From an uncultured beta proteobacterium (lineage in GTDB: Bacteria; Pseudomonadota; Gammaproteobacteria; Burkholderiales; Burkholderiaceae_C): a stretch of DNA of 33,687 nucleotides. The position numbers and the translations under genes were made by a program. Every line of letters starts with the position of its first letter. The first letter of the stretch is position 1. The stretch is from assembly GCA_903924955.1 (NCBI GenBank), contig CAIYDK010000158.1:1-33687 (forward strand), written 5' to 3'. Below are positions 7,370 to 16,363 of the stretch, piece after piece. The notes under the pieces are model-generated. The model did no database searches and was not told the origin of the DNA. It saw only the letters and a program-made list of their open reading frames with translations.

Positions 7370-8587
7370 ATGACGATACACCTGATGGCCAAATCCACCG
7401 GGGCGATGGCCAAGTTGGCTGCGCTGACCGCAATAGCGAGTGCGTTCGTCACAGCACCGGCTTGGGCTCAAAATTTTCCTATTTCAACTGCACAAAGGGA
7501 GACGGCGAACGAGGTGGCAAAAAAGGGGGTCCCGCTCAGTGAGTTGACTGCCGACGCACCCAACCGTTACACCATCAAGCAAGGTGACACACTGTGGGCC
7601 ATATCGGGCCTTTTTCTCAAGCGTGCCTGGCGCTGGCCCGAGTTGTGGGGCATGAACCTCAACGACATCAAAAATCCACACCGCATTTACCCTGGCCAAG
7701 TGCTGGTGCTTGATCGCAAAGATGGTTTGGCCAGCCTGCGACTCGAAGGCGACCAAAGCGACCCTCCAACTGTCAGGGTGTCACCACGCACGCGCTATGA
7801 GCTGCTGTCCGATTCTGCATTGCCAACCTTGCGCTCGAGCATCATTGAGGCCTTTTTGGCTGAGCCGGTCATTGTGGACGAAGCAGGCCTGCGCGCCGCA
7901 CCCCGCATCGTCTCGGCCTTGGAGAGCCGGGTATTGATCACAAAAGGGGACCGTGCCTATGCACGCGGGCCAGATGGCACCCCCCTGCTGGACGACCAGC
8001 CGCAGGAACAGCAGTTCCGCGTATTCCGCAATGCCACGCCTTTAAAAGATCCGACCACCGGTGAAGTGCTGGGCTACGAAGCGCAGTACGTTGGCAAAGC
8101 CAAATTGGTGCGTAGCGAAGGGACGACCGAAGTCGAGAACCGGGATGGAAGCAAGAGCATGGCCTTGGTCCCTGCCACCATCGACATCACCAGCGCCAAG
8201 GAAGAAATTCGCGTGGGCGACCGCCTGTTACCCGAGCCGCCCCGTCAGATTCAGACCTACACACCCCGCCCCCCTGACGGCAAAGTGGAGGGACGAATTG
8301 TTTCGGTCTACGGCAATGCGGTCGTCAATGCCGCTCAGAACCAGGTGGTCGCCATCAACCGTGGCACAACGGACGGAATGGAGCCCGGCATCGTATTGGC
8401 CATCCTGAAAGATGGCGCAAGCGTGGTGGACCGCTCGGATGACGGCCGCCCCATGATGAAATTGCCCGATGAGCGCAATGGCCTGCTCATGGTGTTTCGC
8501 ACCTTTGAACGCATTTCATATGCCCTGATCCTGGAGATTACCGACGGCGTTCGCGTGGGTGACCGACTGATCAGTCCGCGCCATTGA
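7370..8587 (+). CDS. LysM-domain exported protein
   Basis: The product is a periplasmic or envelope protein expected to bind peptidoglycan. The first 33 residues form a signal peptide (hydrophobic AALTAIASAFVTAP, cleavage likely after AWA). A single LysM domain lies at about residues 66-115 (YTIKQGDTLWAISG ... NPHRIYPGQVLVLD). The remaining 290 residues, without a recognised enzyme domain, contain repeated beta-rich segments ending GVRVGDRLISPRH. The frame is open upstream to 7208, but MTIHLMAKSTG at 7370 gives a normal signal peptide; 7385 is an alternative. It is placed divergent from def and directly before dprA, an arrangement common in betaproteobacteria. The precise role is unknown. Confidence 0.88.
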   Translation: MTIHLMAKSTGAMAKLAALTAIASAFVTAPAWAQNFPISTAQRETANEVAKKGVPLSELTADAPNRYTIKQGDTLWAISGLFLKRAWRWPELWGMNLNDIKNPHRIYPGQVLVLDRKDGLASLRLEGDQSDPPTVRVSPRTRYELLSDSALPTLRSSIIEAFLAEPVIVDEAGLRAAPRIVSALESRVLITKGDRAYARGPDGTPLLDDQPQEQQFRVFRNATPLKDPTTGEVLGYEAQYVGKAKLVRSEGTTEVENRDGSKSMALVPATIDITSAKEEIRVGDRLLPEPPRQIQTYTPRPPDGKVEGRIVSVYGNAVVNAAQNQVVAINRGTTDGMEPGIVLAILKDGASVVDRSDDGRPMMKLPDERNGLLMVFRTFERISYALILEITDGVRVGDRLISPRH

Positions 8588-8610
8588 GTCTGGCCACAAC
8601 GGACCAGTCC

Positions 8611-9768
8611 ATGGACCGGGACGAGCTTGCTGCGTGGTTGCGCCTGGCGCTAACTCCGGGCGTTGGAAACACCACGGCCCGACAGTTGCTGACTGCCTTT
8701 GGGTTGCCGCAGCAGGTCTTTGCGGCGTCATCACAATCGCTTGAGCAAGTCGTCAGTGCACCGCTGAGGGCCGCACTGCAGCAAGAACCTGCTGCGCTGC
8801 CCGCCCTGCTGGAGACCACGTGGCAGTGGCTGCAAGGCAACCTGCAGCAGCACCGCGTGCTGGCGCTGGGCGACCCGGCGTATCCGCAGACCTTGCTGAA
8901 TATGGAAGACCCCCCCTTGCTGCTCTATGGCATGGGCGCAGCGGATGCCTGGGCCCATGCGGGGCTGAATGCCCCTGCGTTGCAGTCTCTTGCCGTGGTC
9001 GGCAGCCGCAATCCGACGCCTCAGGGAGCAGTCAACGCCCGAGCGTTTGCACAAGCCTTGGCGCAGGCCGGGTTAACGATCGTGTCTGGACTGGCGCTGG
9101 GAGTTGATGGTGCCGCCCATGAAGGTGCACTGGAGGGTGCGGCGCAGGGGCAGCTGGCCACGATTGCCGTGGTGGGGACCGGGCTGGACCGCGTATATCC
9201 GCGCCAGCACCGCGATCTGGCGCACCGCATCGCCCAACACGGTATTTTGCTCAGTGAATACCCCCTCGGTACCCCCCCGATCTCGGCCAATTTCCCCAGA
9301 CGCAACCGCATCATTGCCGGCTTGGCGCGGGGTACGCTGGTGATCGAGGCAGCGCTAAAGTCCGGCTCGCTGATCACCGCACGCCTGGCCTCTGAACAGG
9401 GCAAGGACGTATTTGCCATCCCCGGCTCCATCCACTCCACCCAGGCAAGGGGCTGCCACGCCTTGATCAAACAAGGCGCCAAACTGGTGGAAAGCGCACA
9501 GGACATCCTGGAGGAATTGGGAACATTGACTGCTGAACTTTTTGTTCCAGCCGTACGCCCTTGCACGACCGTCTGCCCAGTCTCAGAGGACGAGGGAGAA
9601 GACGAACTACTCAGCGCATTGGGATTCGGCCCCCTTGGGCTCGATGCCTTGCAGGCGCGAACCGGACTCGGTATTGCCGCGTTGCAGGCCAGGTTGATGG
9701 AACTCGAAATTCACGGCCAGCTTTCCCGACTGCCGGGTGGGTTATTTCAACGGCTTGTCAGCGTCTAA
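8611..9768 (+). CDS. dprA: DNA-processing protein DprA
   Basis: DprA binds incoming single-stranded DNA during natural transformation and loads RecA. The protein of 385 residues has an N-terminal helical part, the Rossmann-like core from about residue 125 (VVGSRNPTPQG, SGLALGVDGAAHEGAL, GTGLDRVYPRQH, LSEYPLGTPPISANFPRRNRIIAG, KSGSLITARLA, IPGSIHS) and a C-terminal winged-helix (DML1-like) domain ending LPGGLFQRL. The ATG at 8611 (MDRDELAAWLRLAL) is chosen for resemblance to family N termini. An in-frame TTG at 8584 overlapping the upstream stop as TTGA is the alternative and would imply coupling to the LysM gene. No competence gene other than this one is in the window. Confidence 0.94.
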   Translation: MDRDELAAWLRLALTPGVGNTTARQLLTAFGLPQQVFAASSQSLEQVVSAPLRAALQQEPAALPALLETTWQWLQGNLQQHRVLALGDPAYPQTLLNMEDPPLLLYGMGAADAWAHAGLNAPALQSLAVVGSRNPTPQGAVNARAFAQALAQAGLTIVSGLALGVDGAAHEGALEGAAQGQLATIAVVGTGLDRVYPRQHRDLAHRIAQHGILLSEYPLGTPPISANFPRRNRIIAGLARGTLVIEAALKSGSLITARLASEQGKDVFAIPGSIHSTQARGCHALIKQGAKLVESAQDILEELGTLTAELFVPAVRPCTTVCPVSEDEGEDELLSALGFGPLGLDALQARTGLGIAALQARLMELEIHGQLSRLPGGLFQRLVSV

Positions 9769-9855
9769 AGTCCCTGCATTTGATGATCCAAGGTCGTCAA
9801 AACGAGAAATAGAGGGGAAAGTCGGACCCCGCTGGGGAAGCCCGATTTTCTGCGC

Positions 9856-9861
9856 TATATT
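9856..9861 (+). promoter_or_regulatory. -10-like hexamer six bases before smg
   Basis: TATATT (5/6 consensus) ends six bases before the smg ATG, and no Shine-Dalgarno sequence precedes that ATG. No good -35 hexamer is seen at 16-18 bases. The geometry would place transcription start on the initiation codon. Confidence 0.35.
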
Positions 9862-9867
9862 GGCGTC

Positions 9868-10365
9868 ATGTTTGAAGTACTTGTCTTCGTTTACGAAAAC
9901 TACTACGCCGGTGACAGTTGCCCGGAGCCCGCCCATCTGGAGCGAAAACTCAACGCCGTCGGGTTTGAATCCGAAGAAATTGAGGACGCCCTGACTTGGC
10001 TGACCGGTCTCAATACGGCAGCCAGAGGCTCCAAAGGTTTTGCCGGCACCTCTCAACTTGTGGCGCCGGAGCCCTGGCTGCGCGAGCCCTGCGCAACCAG
10101 TGTGCGTATCTATCCCTTGGCGGAACAAAACCACTTGGGACAAGAGTGCATGGGGTTCATCAGCTTTTTGGAGTCTGCCGGGGTGCTGCCCGCATCAATG
10201 CGGGAAGTAATCATTGAACGCGCAATGGCCGCACCGGGCGACCCTGTGTCACTGGACGATCTGAAAATCATCATCCTGATGGTCTACTGGAGTTTTGGGC
10301 AAGAGCCTGAGGCACTGGTTCTGGATGAACTCTGCGACGACAACACGCAGCGAATTGCACACTAG
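9868..10365 (+). CDS. smg: Smg / DUF494 family protein
   Basis: This 165-residue protein matches the Smg (DUF494) family by its N terminus MFEVLVFVYENYYAG, its acidic composition and its place directly downstream of dprA, the conserved dprA-smg order. The family's molecular function is not established. The segment KLNAVGFESEEIEDALTWL and the C-terminal LKIIILMVYWSFGQEPEALVLDEL are typical. The ATG at 9868 is fixed by the family N terminus although no Shine-Dalgarno sequence is visible. The gap of 99 bases after dprA leaves room for a promoter. The topA gene that often follows is absent; a convergent gene follows instead. Confidence 0.88.
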   Translation: MFEVLVFVYENYYAGDSCPEPAHLERKLNAVGFESEEIEDALTWLTGLNTAARGSKGFAGTSQLVAPEPWLREPCATSVRIYPLAEQNHLGQECMGFISFLESAGVLPASMREVIIERAMAAPGDPVSLDDLKIIILMVYWSFGQEPEALVLDELCDDNTQRIAH

Positions 10366-10421
10366 CCTGATGTAGCCCCGGGCTTTGCTTGCCGCGCTGG
10401 CCCACCTCGGCCACCGGCAAC

Positions 10422-13016
10422 TCAATTCATCAAACGCTCAGGGTTGGCCTCGATCTTGGACAGGGCATCTCGGGTGGCGCGCACCGTCAATGTCTCTTCC
10501 TCCTGTGGCAAAAGCAGACCCGCCTGCAAGTATGCCGCCAGACGACCACCCTGAATCAAATAGCTTTTGCCGGAACTCGATGCAAACAAGTTCAAGTGTT
10601 TGCGGTCGCTGCGCCAGGCAAACTGCACCTGGGTAATCTGATTGCTATGGTCCAGCGTAAACCAGGACCCCAACTGCAACTCTTGCGCCCAGGCGGCCAT
10701 GGCGGCGGTCGGCTTGGAGCCGCCATTGCCGACCACCTCAATCGCGGAGGCATCAATACCCAGCATCATTTCAATACTCTCGGCATCCAGCGGCAAGTCT
10801 CCCATGCCATCTTCGCTGACAAAGTCTTCAAGATTGCCCAAACGCTGCGCCATGGCGTCAATCTTGGCTTGCGGAATGGCCTGGGTCTTGGACAAAAAGG
10901 CGTCCGCCAGCGTATCGCTGACGGTTTTAATGTGGGCATCCTGCTCCGAAGGCGCCATGGCCAGCAGCGTCATACCCGAGCGCAGGCGCAAGAGCAGGTT
11001 TGGCAAATCCTGAATGACACGAGCCCGGTCTGCGCGATTGGGTTTGGCACTTGCGGCCCACACCAGATCCGTCGCCGACTTCTTAAGTGTCAATGTATCT
11101 TTGTGTTGCGGACCCTTACGCACGGCGGCCACCGCCAGTACTTCGGCCCAGATTTTGAAAAGGAACTCACGAATCTCATCGCGCACCGGCATGTCTTTGA
11201 GCATGTTGCGCATTTCGATGGTGTACTGGATCGCGAGCGTTTCCTTTTGCTCAACCTGCTGGGCAACACTTACCACCTTCTGGGTGGACCCCTTTTCGGT
11301 CAAAAATTTGGAGAGGAACTTCTGAAATTCCTCGTAAACCACCTGATAAACCTTCTTGCCGGTTTCAGGGTACTGCTCAATCACCTGCACAATACGTTTG
11401 ACTTCGAGCTCCATCGCATTTCCCTGAATGCCAGAGGAGTCAAATCCCATTACACAAGAACCCATGCGATCTATCAGCAGTCGGGCTGGATGCGTCGTGG
11501 TACCCAAGAAATCCGGATCTTCCAGCGCCATGCGAAGTACTGGCATCTGCAAACGGGCAAACCACACACGGATGCCGGGAGGGATACGCTCTTCGGCGAG
11601 GATGGCTTGAAACATGAGAGCGACAATTTCAATCGTCGCCTTTTCACCCTTGGTCTCGGCCTTCTTCTTCAGTTCAGCCGTCTTCTCACGCAAGTCACCC
11701 GCCACACGGGCTACGCCTGCAGGGCTGTAATCTTCATACATCGTTCCGCCAGTGGCGTAGGCGGGTGCCTGACCTGGCGGCGGTGGAGCCATGGCAGCGG
11801 CCAGCGCGGGGGAGGGCGCGTGGTGCTGCTCTGTCCCCTCAAAATCACCGCCAACATGGCTGACGAACAGGCGCCGAATCTGACCAATCACGCCTTGCGC
11901 CCTGCTGCGAGCCCGAGCCATCGGTGTTGCCGCAGTCATCATCCGGGTCTCTTCAGAGGCAAAGCCTCCGTGCGCGTCACCGCTGTGCATTCCAGAGGAT
12001 TGCCTCCAGAACGGCGTAGGGGAAGATGAACCACTGCCCGTCCCAGGTACGGGATCCGGGCCAGCGCCGCCCCCCTGTGGCGCCTGCTGTTTGGAACCCC
12101 AACCCAGACGCCCGCCAAAAAACCCTCCGCCCGGTCGTTGTGCGGAAGCATTGCCACCCGCGTCCATTGGCTGAGTGCCGGGGTCCGAATGACCCGTACG
12201 CGGCGCAAAATGCTCCTGTTCAGAGGAGCCCCCATACGACTGCGATGCGTTACCCCGTCCCAAATCACTGTGCCCGGATGGGGTCCCCTCTGCGCCTTGC
12301 GGTGGTCTGGGCGCCGCAGGCGCCGGACGCGGTCGAACGGGCGCCGCAGCGCCGCGAGCCGGACTCTTGACGCGGTCTTTAAGCTCTATCGTGGGCATGA
12401 CGCCCTTTTTGATCATCACGTCATTGGCGTTGGAATAAGCAGTCTTGAGTCGTTCAATCAGCAGCTTTTGAACCACATCGTTGACCATGGACCACGCATC
12501 CCCCGGCATGCCGGAATTGGCCCATTGCTCTACCATCAGCAACACCAGTACTTCGGGACGCAGCAGGTCGTTGCCTGACAGTTCCTCAGTTCCTTCCAGG
12601 AACTGCATACGCAGCCGAAGGTCTTCAAGCTGACTATTCACTTTATCCATCACCGCCATGACCATGCGGGACGCAAGAATCTTGTTTTCAACCACTTCCG
12701 TGCCGACCAGTTGAAGGCCTGCAACTTCCAGGCTAGCCTGTTTCTTAACCTTGGGTGGATCCAGGCATTCGCGCCATACCGTTTTGGTGCCCTCAACCCA
12801 CAACGGACGGCACTTTTTGTAGGCCATCCAGATGTCGCGCCGCTCCTGGCTTTCACGCGCGTTGCCGGGTCCGTCCATCAAGGTGGTGATTTGCTCATGC
12901 ACCGCACCACTGATTTCAATCATCGCCTGCGTGGCCTCAACCAGGAAGCGCTCACGCACCGCCCGGGCAAATTGCTGCCTGGGGTTGAGATTGGATGAAC
13001 CGGGTGCTATAGCCAT
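10422..13016 (-). CDS. DUF1631 family protein
   Basis: This is a large cytoplasmic protein of 864 residues of the DUF1631 family; its function is unknown. The N-terminal part (about 1-220) is helical and begins with ARAVRERFLVEATQAMIEISG. A low-complexity Pro/Gly/Ser/Ala linker runs from about 225 to 345. The main conserved helical block covers about 400-740, and the C terminus holds a small beta-rich module (LQLGSWFTLDHSNQITQVQFAWRS split here for length, then LNLFASSSGKSYLIQ) typical of the family. No signal peptide or membrane segment is seen. It begins 14 bases after the secF stop, so it is probably the last gene of the yajC-secD-secF transcript. No Shine-Dalgarno sequence is obvious. An HD/PilZ-like regulatory role would be speculation. 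Confidence 0.85.
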   Translation of the reverse strand: MAIAPGSSNLNPRQQFARAVRERFLVEATQAMIEISGAVHEQITTLMDGPGNARESQERRDIWMAYKKCRPLWVEGTKTVWRECLDPPKVKKQASLEVAGLQLVGTEVVENKILASRMVMAVMDKVNSQLEDLRLRMQFLEGTEELSGNDLLRPEVLVLLMVEQWANSGMPGDAWSMVNDVVQKLLIERLKTAYSNANDVMIKKGVMPTIELKDRVKSPARGAAAPVRPRPAPAAPRPPQGAEGTPSGHSDLGRGNASQSYGGSSEQEHFAPRTGHSDPGTQPMDAGGNASAQRPGGGFFGGRLGWGSKQQAPQGGGAGPDPVPGTGSGSSSPTPFWRQSSGMHSGDAHGGFASEETRMMTAATPMARARSRAQGVIGQIRRLFVSHVGGDFEGTEQHHAPSPALAAAMAPPPPGQAPAYATGGTMYEDYSPAGVARVAGDLREKTAELKKKAETKGEKATIEIVALMFQAILAEERIPPGIRVWFARLQMPVLRMALEDPDFLGTTTHPARLLIDRMGSCVMGFDSSGIQGNAMELEVKRIVQVIEQYPETGKKVYQVVYEEFQKFLSKFLTEKGSTQKVVSVAQQVEQKETLAIQYTIEMRNMLKDMPVRDEIREFLFKIWAEVLAVAAVRKGPQHKDTLTLKKSATDLVWAASAKPNRADRARVIQDLPNLLLRLRSGMTLLAMAPSEQDAHIKTVSDTLADAFLSKTQAIPQAKIDAMAQRLGNLEDFVSEDGMGDLPLDAESIEMMLGIDASAIEVVGNGGSKPTAAMAAWAQELQLGSWFTLDHSNQITQVQFAWRSDRKHLNLFASSSGKSYLIQGGRLAAYLQAGLLLPQEEETLTVRATRDALSKIEANPERLMN

Positions 13017-13030
13017 AAATCAGGAAACAA

Positions 13031-13987
13031 TCAAACTGTAGCGCCAGCATTGGGGTCCGCGGGGTCCCCTTCTTTTTTGACCGGCCCTTTGATCAGGTCT
13101 TCGCGCTGAATGCCCAGCCACATGGCAATGGCCGCTGCGACAAATACCGAAGAATAAATACCAAACAAGATGCCGATCGTCAACGCCAGTGCAAAGTAGT
13201 GCAAGGTCGCACCGCCGAACAGCAGCATGGACAACACCATCAACTGTGTGCAACCGTGGGTGATGATGGTTCGGCTGATGGTGGACGTAATTGCGTTGTC
13301 GATGATCTGCACCGTATTCATCTTGCGGTAACGGCGGAAATTCTCGCGGATCCGGTCAAAAATAACAACCGATTCGTTCACCGAATACCCCAGAACTGCG
13401 AGTACGGCTGCCAGCACCGGCAACGAAAATTCCCACTGAAAGAAGGCAAAAAATCCGAGAATAATAACCACATCATGCAAGTTGGCAATGACCGCCGCCA
13501 CGGCAAATTTCCACTCAAAGCGTATCGCCAGATACAGCATGATGCCGACAATCACACTTGCCAGTGCCTTGAGTCCATCCGCGGCCAGTTCGTCGCCAAC
13601 CTGTGGGCCAACGAACTCGGTCCGTCTCAGGGTGGCACTTGCGTCGCCCGTCTGCAATGCGGCCAGCACCGTTTCGCTCTGGGCACCTGAACTGCTGCCC
13701 TTTTTCGCCGGCGGCATGCGGATCAGAACATCCTGTGCGGTACCAAAATTTTGCACTTGCACATCGTTGATACCCAGTGCCGCTACGCTGTTGCGAATGG
13801 CATTGAGATCGGCGGGCTGTGAATAGCTCACCTCCATCAAGGTGCCACCGGTGAACTCCACCGACAAATGCAGACCGCGTGAAAACAGGAAAAATACGGC
13901 CGCCAGGAATGTAACCAGCGACACCAAGTTGAACACCAATGCATGCCGCATGAACGGAATGTCACGGTGGATTTTGAAGAATTCCAT
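13031..13987 (-). CDS. secF: Protein translocase subunit SecF
   Basis: SecF works with SecD and YajC at the inner membrane, using the proton-motive force to pull secreted proteins through SecYEG. The 318-residue protein has an N-terminal membrane helix at about residues 17-36, a periplasmic domain with LSVEFTGGTLMEVSYS, and five further helices. The conserved block VLAVLGYSVNESVVIFDRIREN lies in the fourth-helix region, followed by RTIITHGCTQLMVLSMLLFGG. Its start is 11 bases after the secD stop with a GGGA upstream. Length and organisation are normal for proteobacteria. Confidence 0.97.
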   Translation of the reverse strand: MEFFKIHRDIPFMRHALVFNLVSLVTFLAAVFFLFSRGLHLSVEFTGGTLMEVSYSQPADLNAIRNSVAALGINDVQVQNFGTAQDVLIRMPPAKKGSSSGAQSETVLAALQTGDASATLRRTEFVGPQVGDELAADGLKALASVIVGIMLYLAIRFEWKFAVAAVIANLHDVVIILGFFAFFQWEFSLPVLAAVLAVLGYSVNESVVIFDRIRENFRRYRKMNTVQIIDNAITSTISRTIITHGCTQLMVLSMLLFGGATLHYFALALTIGILFGIYSSVFVAAAIAMWLGIQREDLIKGPVKKEGDPADPNAGATV

Positions 13988-13998
13988 GCCTGATCCCT

Positions 13999-15879
13999 TT
14001 AGTTTGTCGTGACCTGATTGTCGGAATCAGGCCGCCAAACCGTCCCAATAGACACACCTTTGAGCTTCTTCTGGCGACCGTACCATAAGTTGACTACCCC
14101 GCGCGAGAAGAAAACACCAGAAAACATGCTGGTCAAGATACCCAGACAGTGCACCACCGCAAAGCCTCGCACCGGTCCGGAGCCAAAGGCCAGCAAGGCC
14201 AGACCTGCAATCAGTGTGGTCACGTTCGAGTCGATGATCGTGGCCCAGGCGCGGTCGTAACCGGCATGGATGGCGGCCTGTGGTGATGCCCCGTTGCGAA
14301 GTTCTTCACGCACCCGCTCATTGATCAGCACGTTGGCGTCGATCGCCATACCCAGGACCAGCGCCATCGCGGCCATGCCTGGCAACGTCAACGTGGCCTG
14401 CAGCATGGACAACACAGCCACCAACAGCAGCAAATTGAAGGCCAGCGACACGCTGGAAATCATTCCAAACAGCATGTAGTACACGCACATGAAGATTGCG
14501 ACCGCGACAAAACCCCAGGTCACACTGTTGAAGCCCTTGGCAATGTTTTCAGCGCCAAGGCTTGGGCCAATGGTGCGCTCTTCGATGATTTCCATGGGAG
14601 CTGCCAACGAGCCCGCGCGCAGCAGCAACGCCGTATCGGCCGCCTCAACCGTGGTCATGCGGCCGGAAATCTGCACCCGCCCGCCGCCAATCTCGGCCCG
14701 AATCACCGGTGCGGTCACCACTTCGCCCTTGCCCTTTTCAAACAGCAAAATTGCCATGCGTTTGCCTACGCTCTCACGGGTCACATCGCGAAAAATCCGC
14801 GCGCCCTTGGCATCCAGCGTCAGGTGCACAGCCGCTTCCTGGGTCTGGTTGTCAAAGCCCGGCTGGGCATCAGTCAGGTTGTCACCCGTCAGGATGACCT
14901 GCTTTTTCACAATGACGGGGGCGCCATTGCGCTCCAGATAGCGTTCGGACCCAAACGGGACTGGCGCCGTGCCCAGTTCAGCCGACCGTGCCTCCGTGCC
15001 TTCGTCCACCATGCGGATTTCCAGCGTGGCGGTGCGCCCCAAAATGTCTTTGGCCTTGGCAGTGTCCTGCACGCCTGGCAACTGCACCACGATGCGGTCC
15101 AGGCCCTGCTGTTGAATCACTGGCTCTGCAACACCGAGTTCGTTAATGCGGTTATGCAAGGTTGTGATGTTTTGCTTGAGCGCCTGCTCTTGTATCTTGC
15201 GTGCCGCCAAGGGCTGAATCGTGGCAACCAGCTTGACGTCAGCTCCCTCAGGCGTTTCCACCGTCGTCAACTCGGTAAATTGATCCTGAATGATGCGCCG
15301 CGCCGACTCGGCCGTAGCCGCATCACGGAATCGGATTTCAATGGTTTGCCCCGCGCGGTTGATACCGCTGTGGCGCACATTCTTTTCACGCAAAGTGGAG
15401 CGAATGTCGCCCGCCAGAGACTCCGCCCGCTTGGACAAGGCCGCCTGCATATCAACTTGCAGCATGAAATGCACGCCACCGCGCAAATCAAGCCCCAGGT
15501 ACATGGGTGACGCGTGCAGCGCAGCCAGCCAGGCCGGCGAGCGCGGCAATAGGTTCAGCGCCACCACATAGCCAGATTCAGCCGCATCGGGGTTGAGCGC
15601 CTTTTGGATTGCGTCCTTGGCCTTGAGCTGCACATCGGTGCTGCTAAACCTGGCGCGAATAGACGTTCCTTCCAGTGATACCGCATCCGGTGCAATACCC
15701 GCCGCCTTGAGTGCATCCTCCACGCGGGTCAACGCCGCAGCGTCAAGCTTCAGGTTGGCTTTTGCAACCGATACCTGAACGGCCGGGGATTCGCCAAAAA
15801 GATTGGGCAAGGCGTAGAGGCCCCCTACCACTAGCGCGATCAGAATAATCGCGTATTTCCACACCGGGTAACGGTTCAT
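13999..15879 (-). CDS. secD: Protein translocase subunit SecD
   Basis: SecD is the larger RND-type component of the SecDF translocation motor in the inner membrane. At 626 residues it has the usual length. The first helix is at about 7-27 (WKYAIILIALVVGGLYALP). The large periplasmic head starts after it and contains LGLDLRGGVHFMLQVD; five C-terminal helices include LVLGMAIDANVLINERVREEL at about 505-525, which carries the functionally important aspartate. The C terminus ends in a basic segment GRQKKLKG. It lies 34 bases after yajC and 11 bases before secF in one operon. Confidence 0.97.
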   Translation of the reverse strand: MNRYPVWKYAIILIALVVGGLYALPNLFGESPAVQVSVAKANLKLDAAALTRVEDALKAAGIAPDAVSLEGTSIRARFSSTDVQLKAKDAIQKALNPDAAESGYVVALNLLPRSPAWLAALHASPMYLGLDLRGGVHFMLQVDMQAALSKRAESLAGDIRSTLREKNVRHSGINRAGQTIEIRFRDAATAESARRIIQDQFTELTTVETPEGADVKLVATIQPLAARKIQEQALKQNITTLHNRINELGVAEPVIQQQGLDRIVVQLPGVQDTAKAKDILGRTATLEIRMVDEGTEARSAELGTAPVPFGSERYLERNGAPVIVKKQVILTGDNLTDAQPGFDNQTQEAAVHLTLDAKGARIFRDVTRESVGKRMAILLFEKGKGEVVTAPVIRAEIGGGRVQISGRMTTVEAADTALLLRAGSLAAPMEIIEERTIGPSLGAENIAKGFNSVTWGFVAVAIFMCVYYMLFGMISSVSLAFNLLLLVAVLSMLQATLTLPGMAAMALVLGMAIDANVLINERVREELRNGASPQAAIHAGYDRAWATIIDSNVTTLIAGLALLAFGSGPVRGFAVVHCLGILTSMFSGVFFSRGVVNLWYGRQKKLKGVSIGTVWRPDSDNQVTTN

Positions 15880-15913
15880 GTTCGCACTTCAGACTGGAGA
15901 AAACGTTAAGAAA

Positions 15914-16246
15914 TTACTTGTAGGTGCCCTTGGGCAAAACCTGCACCACAGCGCTGCGCTGGATTTGGATCTCAACGCCATTAGCCACTTCCAGGCTGAC
16001 GTAGCTATCGCCAATCTTGCTGACTCTGCCAAGCACGCCACCGGCCGTCACAACCTCATCACCCTTGGCAATGGCGTCGATCATGGCCTTGTGCTCTTTC
16101 TGCTTTTTCATCTGGGGCCGGATCATGACGAAATAAAGGACAACAAACATCAAAATGAGCGGCAGCATGCTCATCAACGACGACTGCATGTCGCCTCCAG
16201 CGGCTGCTGCGGGGGCGGTTTGGGCAAAAGCGGACGAAATAAACAA
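15914..16246 (-). CDS. yajC: Preprotein translocase accessory subunit YajC
   Basis: YajC is a small single-span inner-membrane protein that associates with SecDF. The helix LPLILMFVVLYFVMIRPQ is followed by the conserved basic KKQKEHKAMIDAIAKGDEVVTAGGVLGRV and a beta-barrel-like tail. The open frame extends to an ATG at 16288, but the TTG at 16246 is preferred: GGAG stands seven bases upstream of it, and it gives FISSAFAQTAPAAA, the normal N terminus of betaproteobacterial YajC, and a length of 110 residues. The longer form would add a hydrophobic 14-residue leader. It is first in yajC-secD-secF. The queA-tgt genes that often precede it are not here. Confidence 0.93.
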   Translation of the reverse strand: MFISSAFAQTAPAAAAGGDMQSSLMSMLPLILMFVVLYFVMIRPQMKKQKEHKAMIDAIAKGDEVVTAGGVLGRVSKIGDSYVSLEVANGVEIQIQRSAVVQVLPKGTYK

Positions 16247-16363
16247 AGGAAAACTCCACAAAACAAGGGTCACAAAACCACCCACCACCCAAATAAAGGC
16301 AGCGTGGTCGCAAATCGTTAACCCTTGATTGTAATCGGCAGGGGGCCATGCCGCCCGTCAGCG

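Noticed and set aside
10366-10421. Stretch with tgtagccccgggct between smg and the DUF1631 gene, considered as repeat or terminator
   Set aside because: No stem at the family spacing and no T-run after the short agccccgggct inverted repeat; only the tgtagcccc end resembles the repeats.
10389-12029. 546-codon plus-strand open frame opposite the DUF1631 gene
   Set aside because: The translation is compositionally odd (His, Arg and Gly rich) and lacks any motif; the DUF1631 protein is supported by family-like sequence over its full length.
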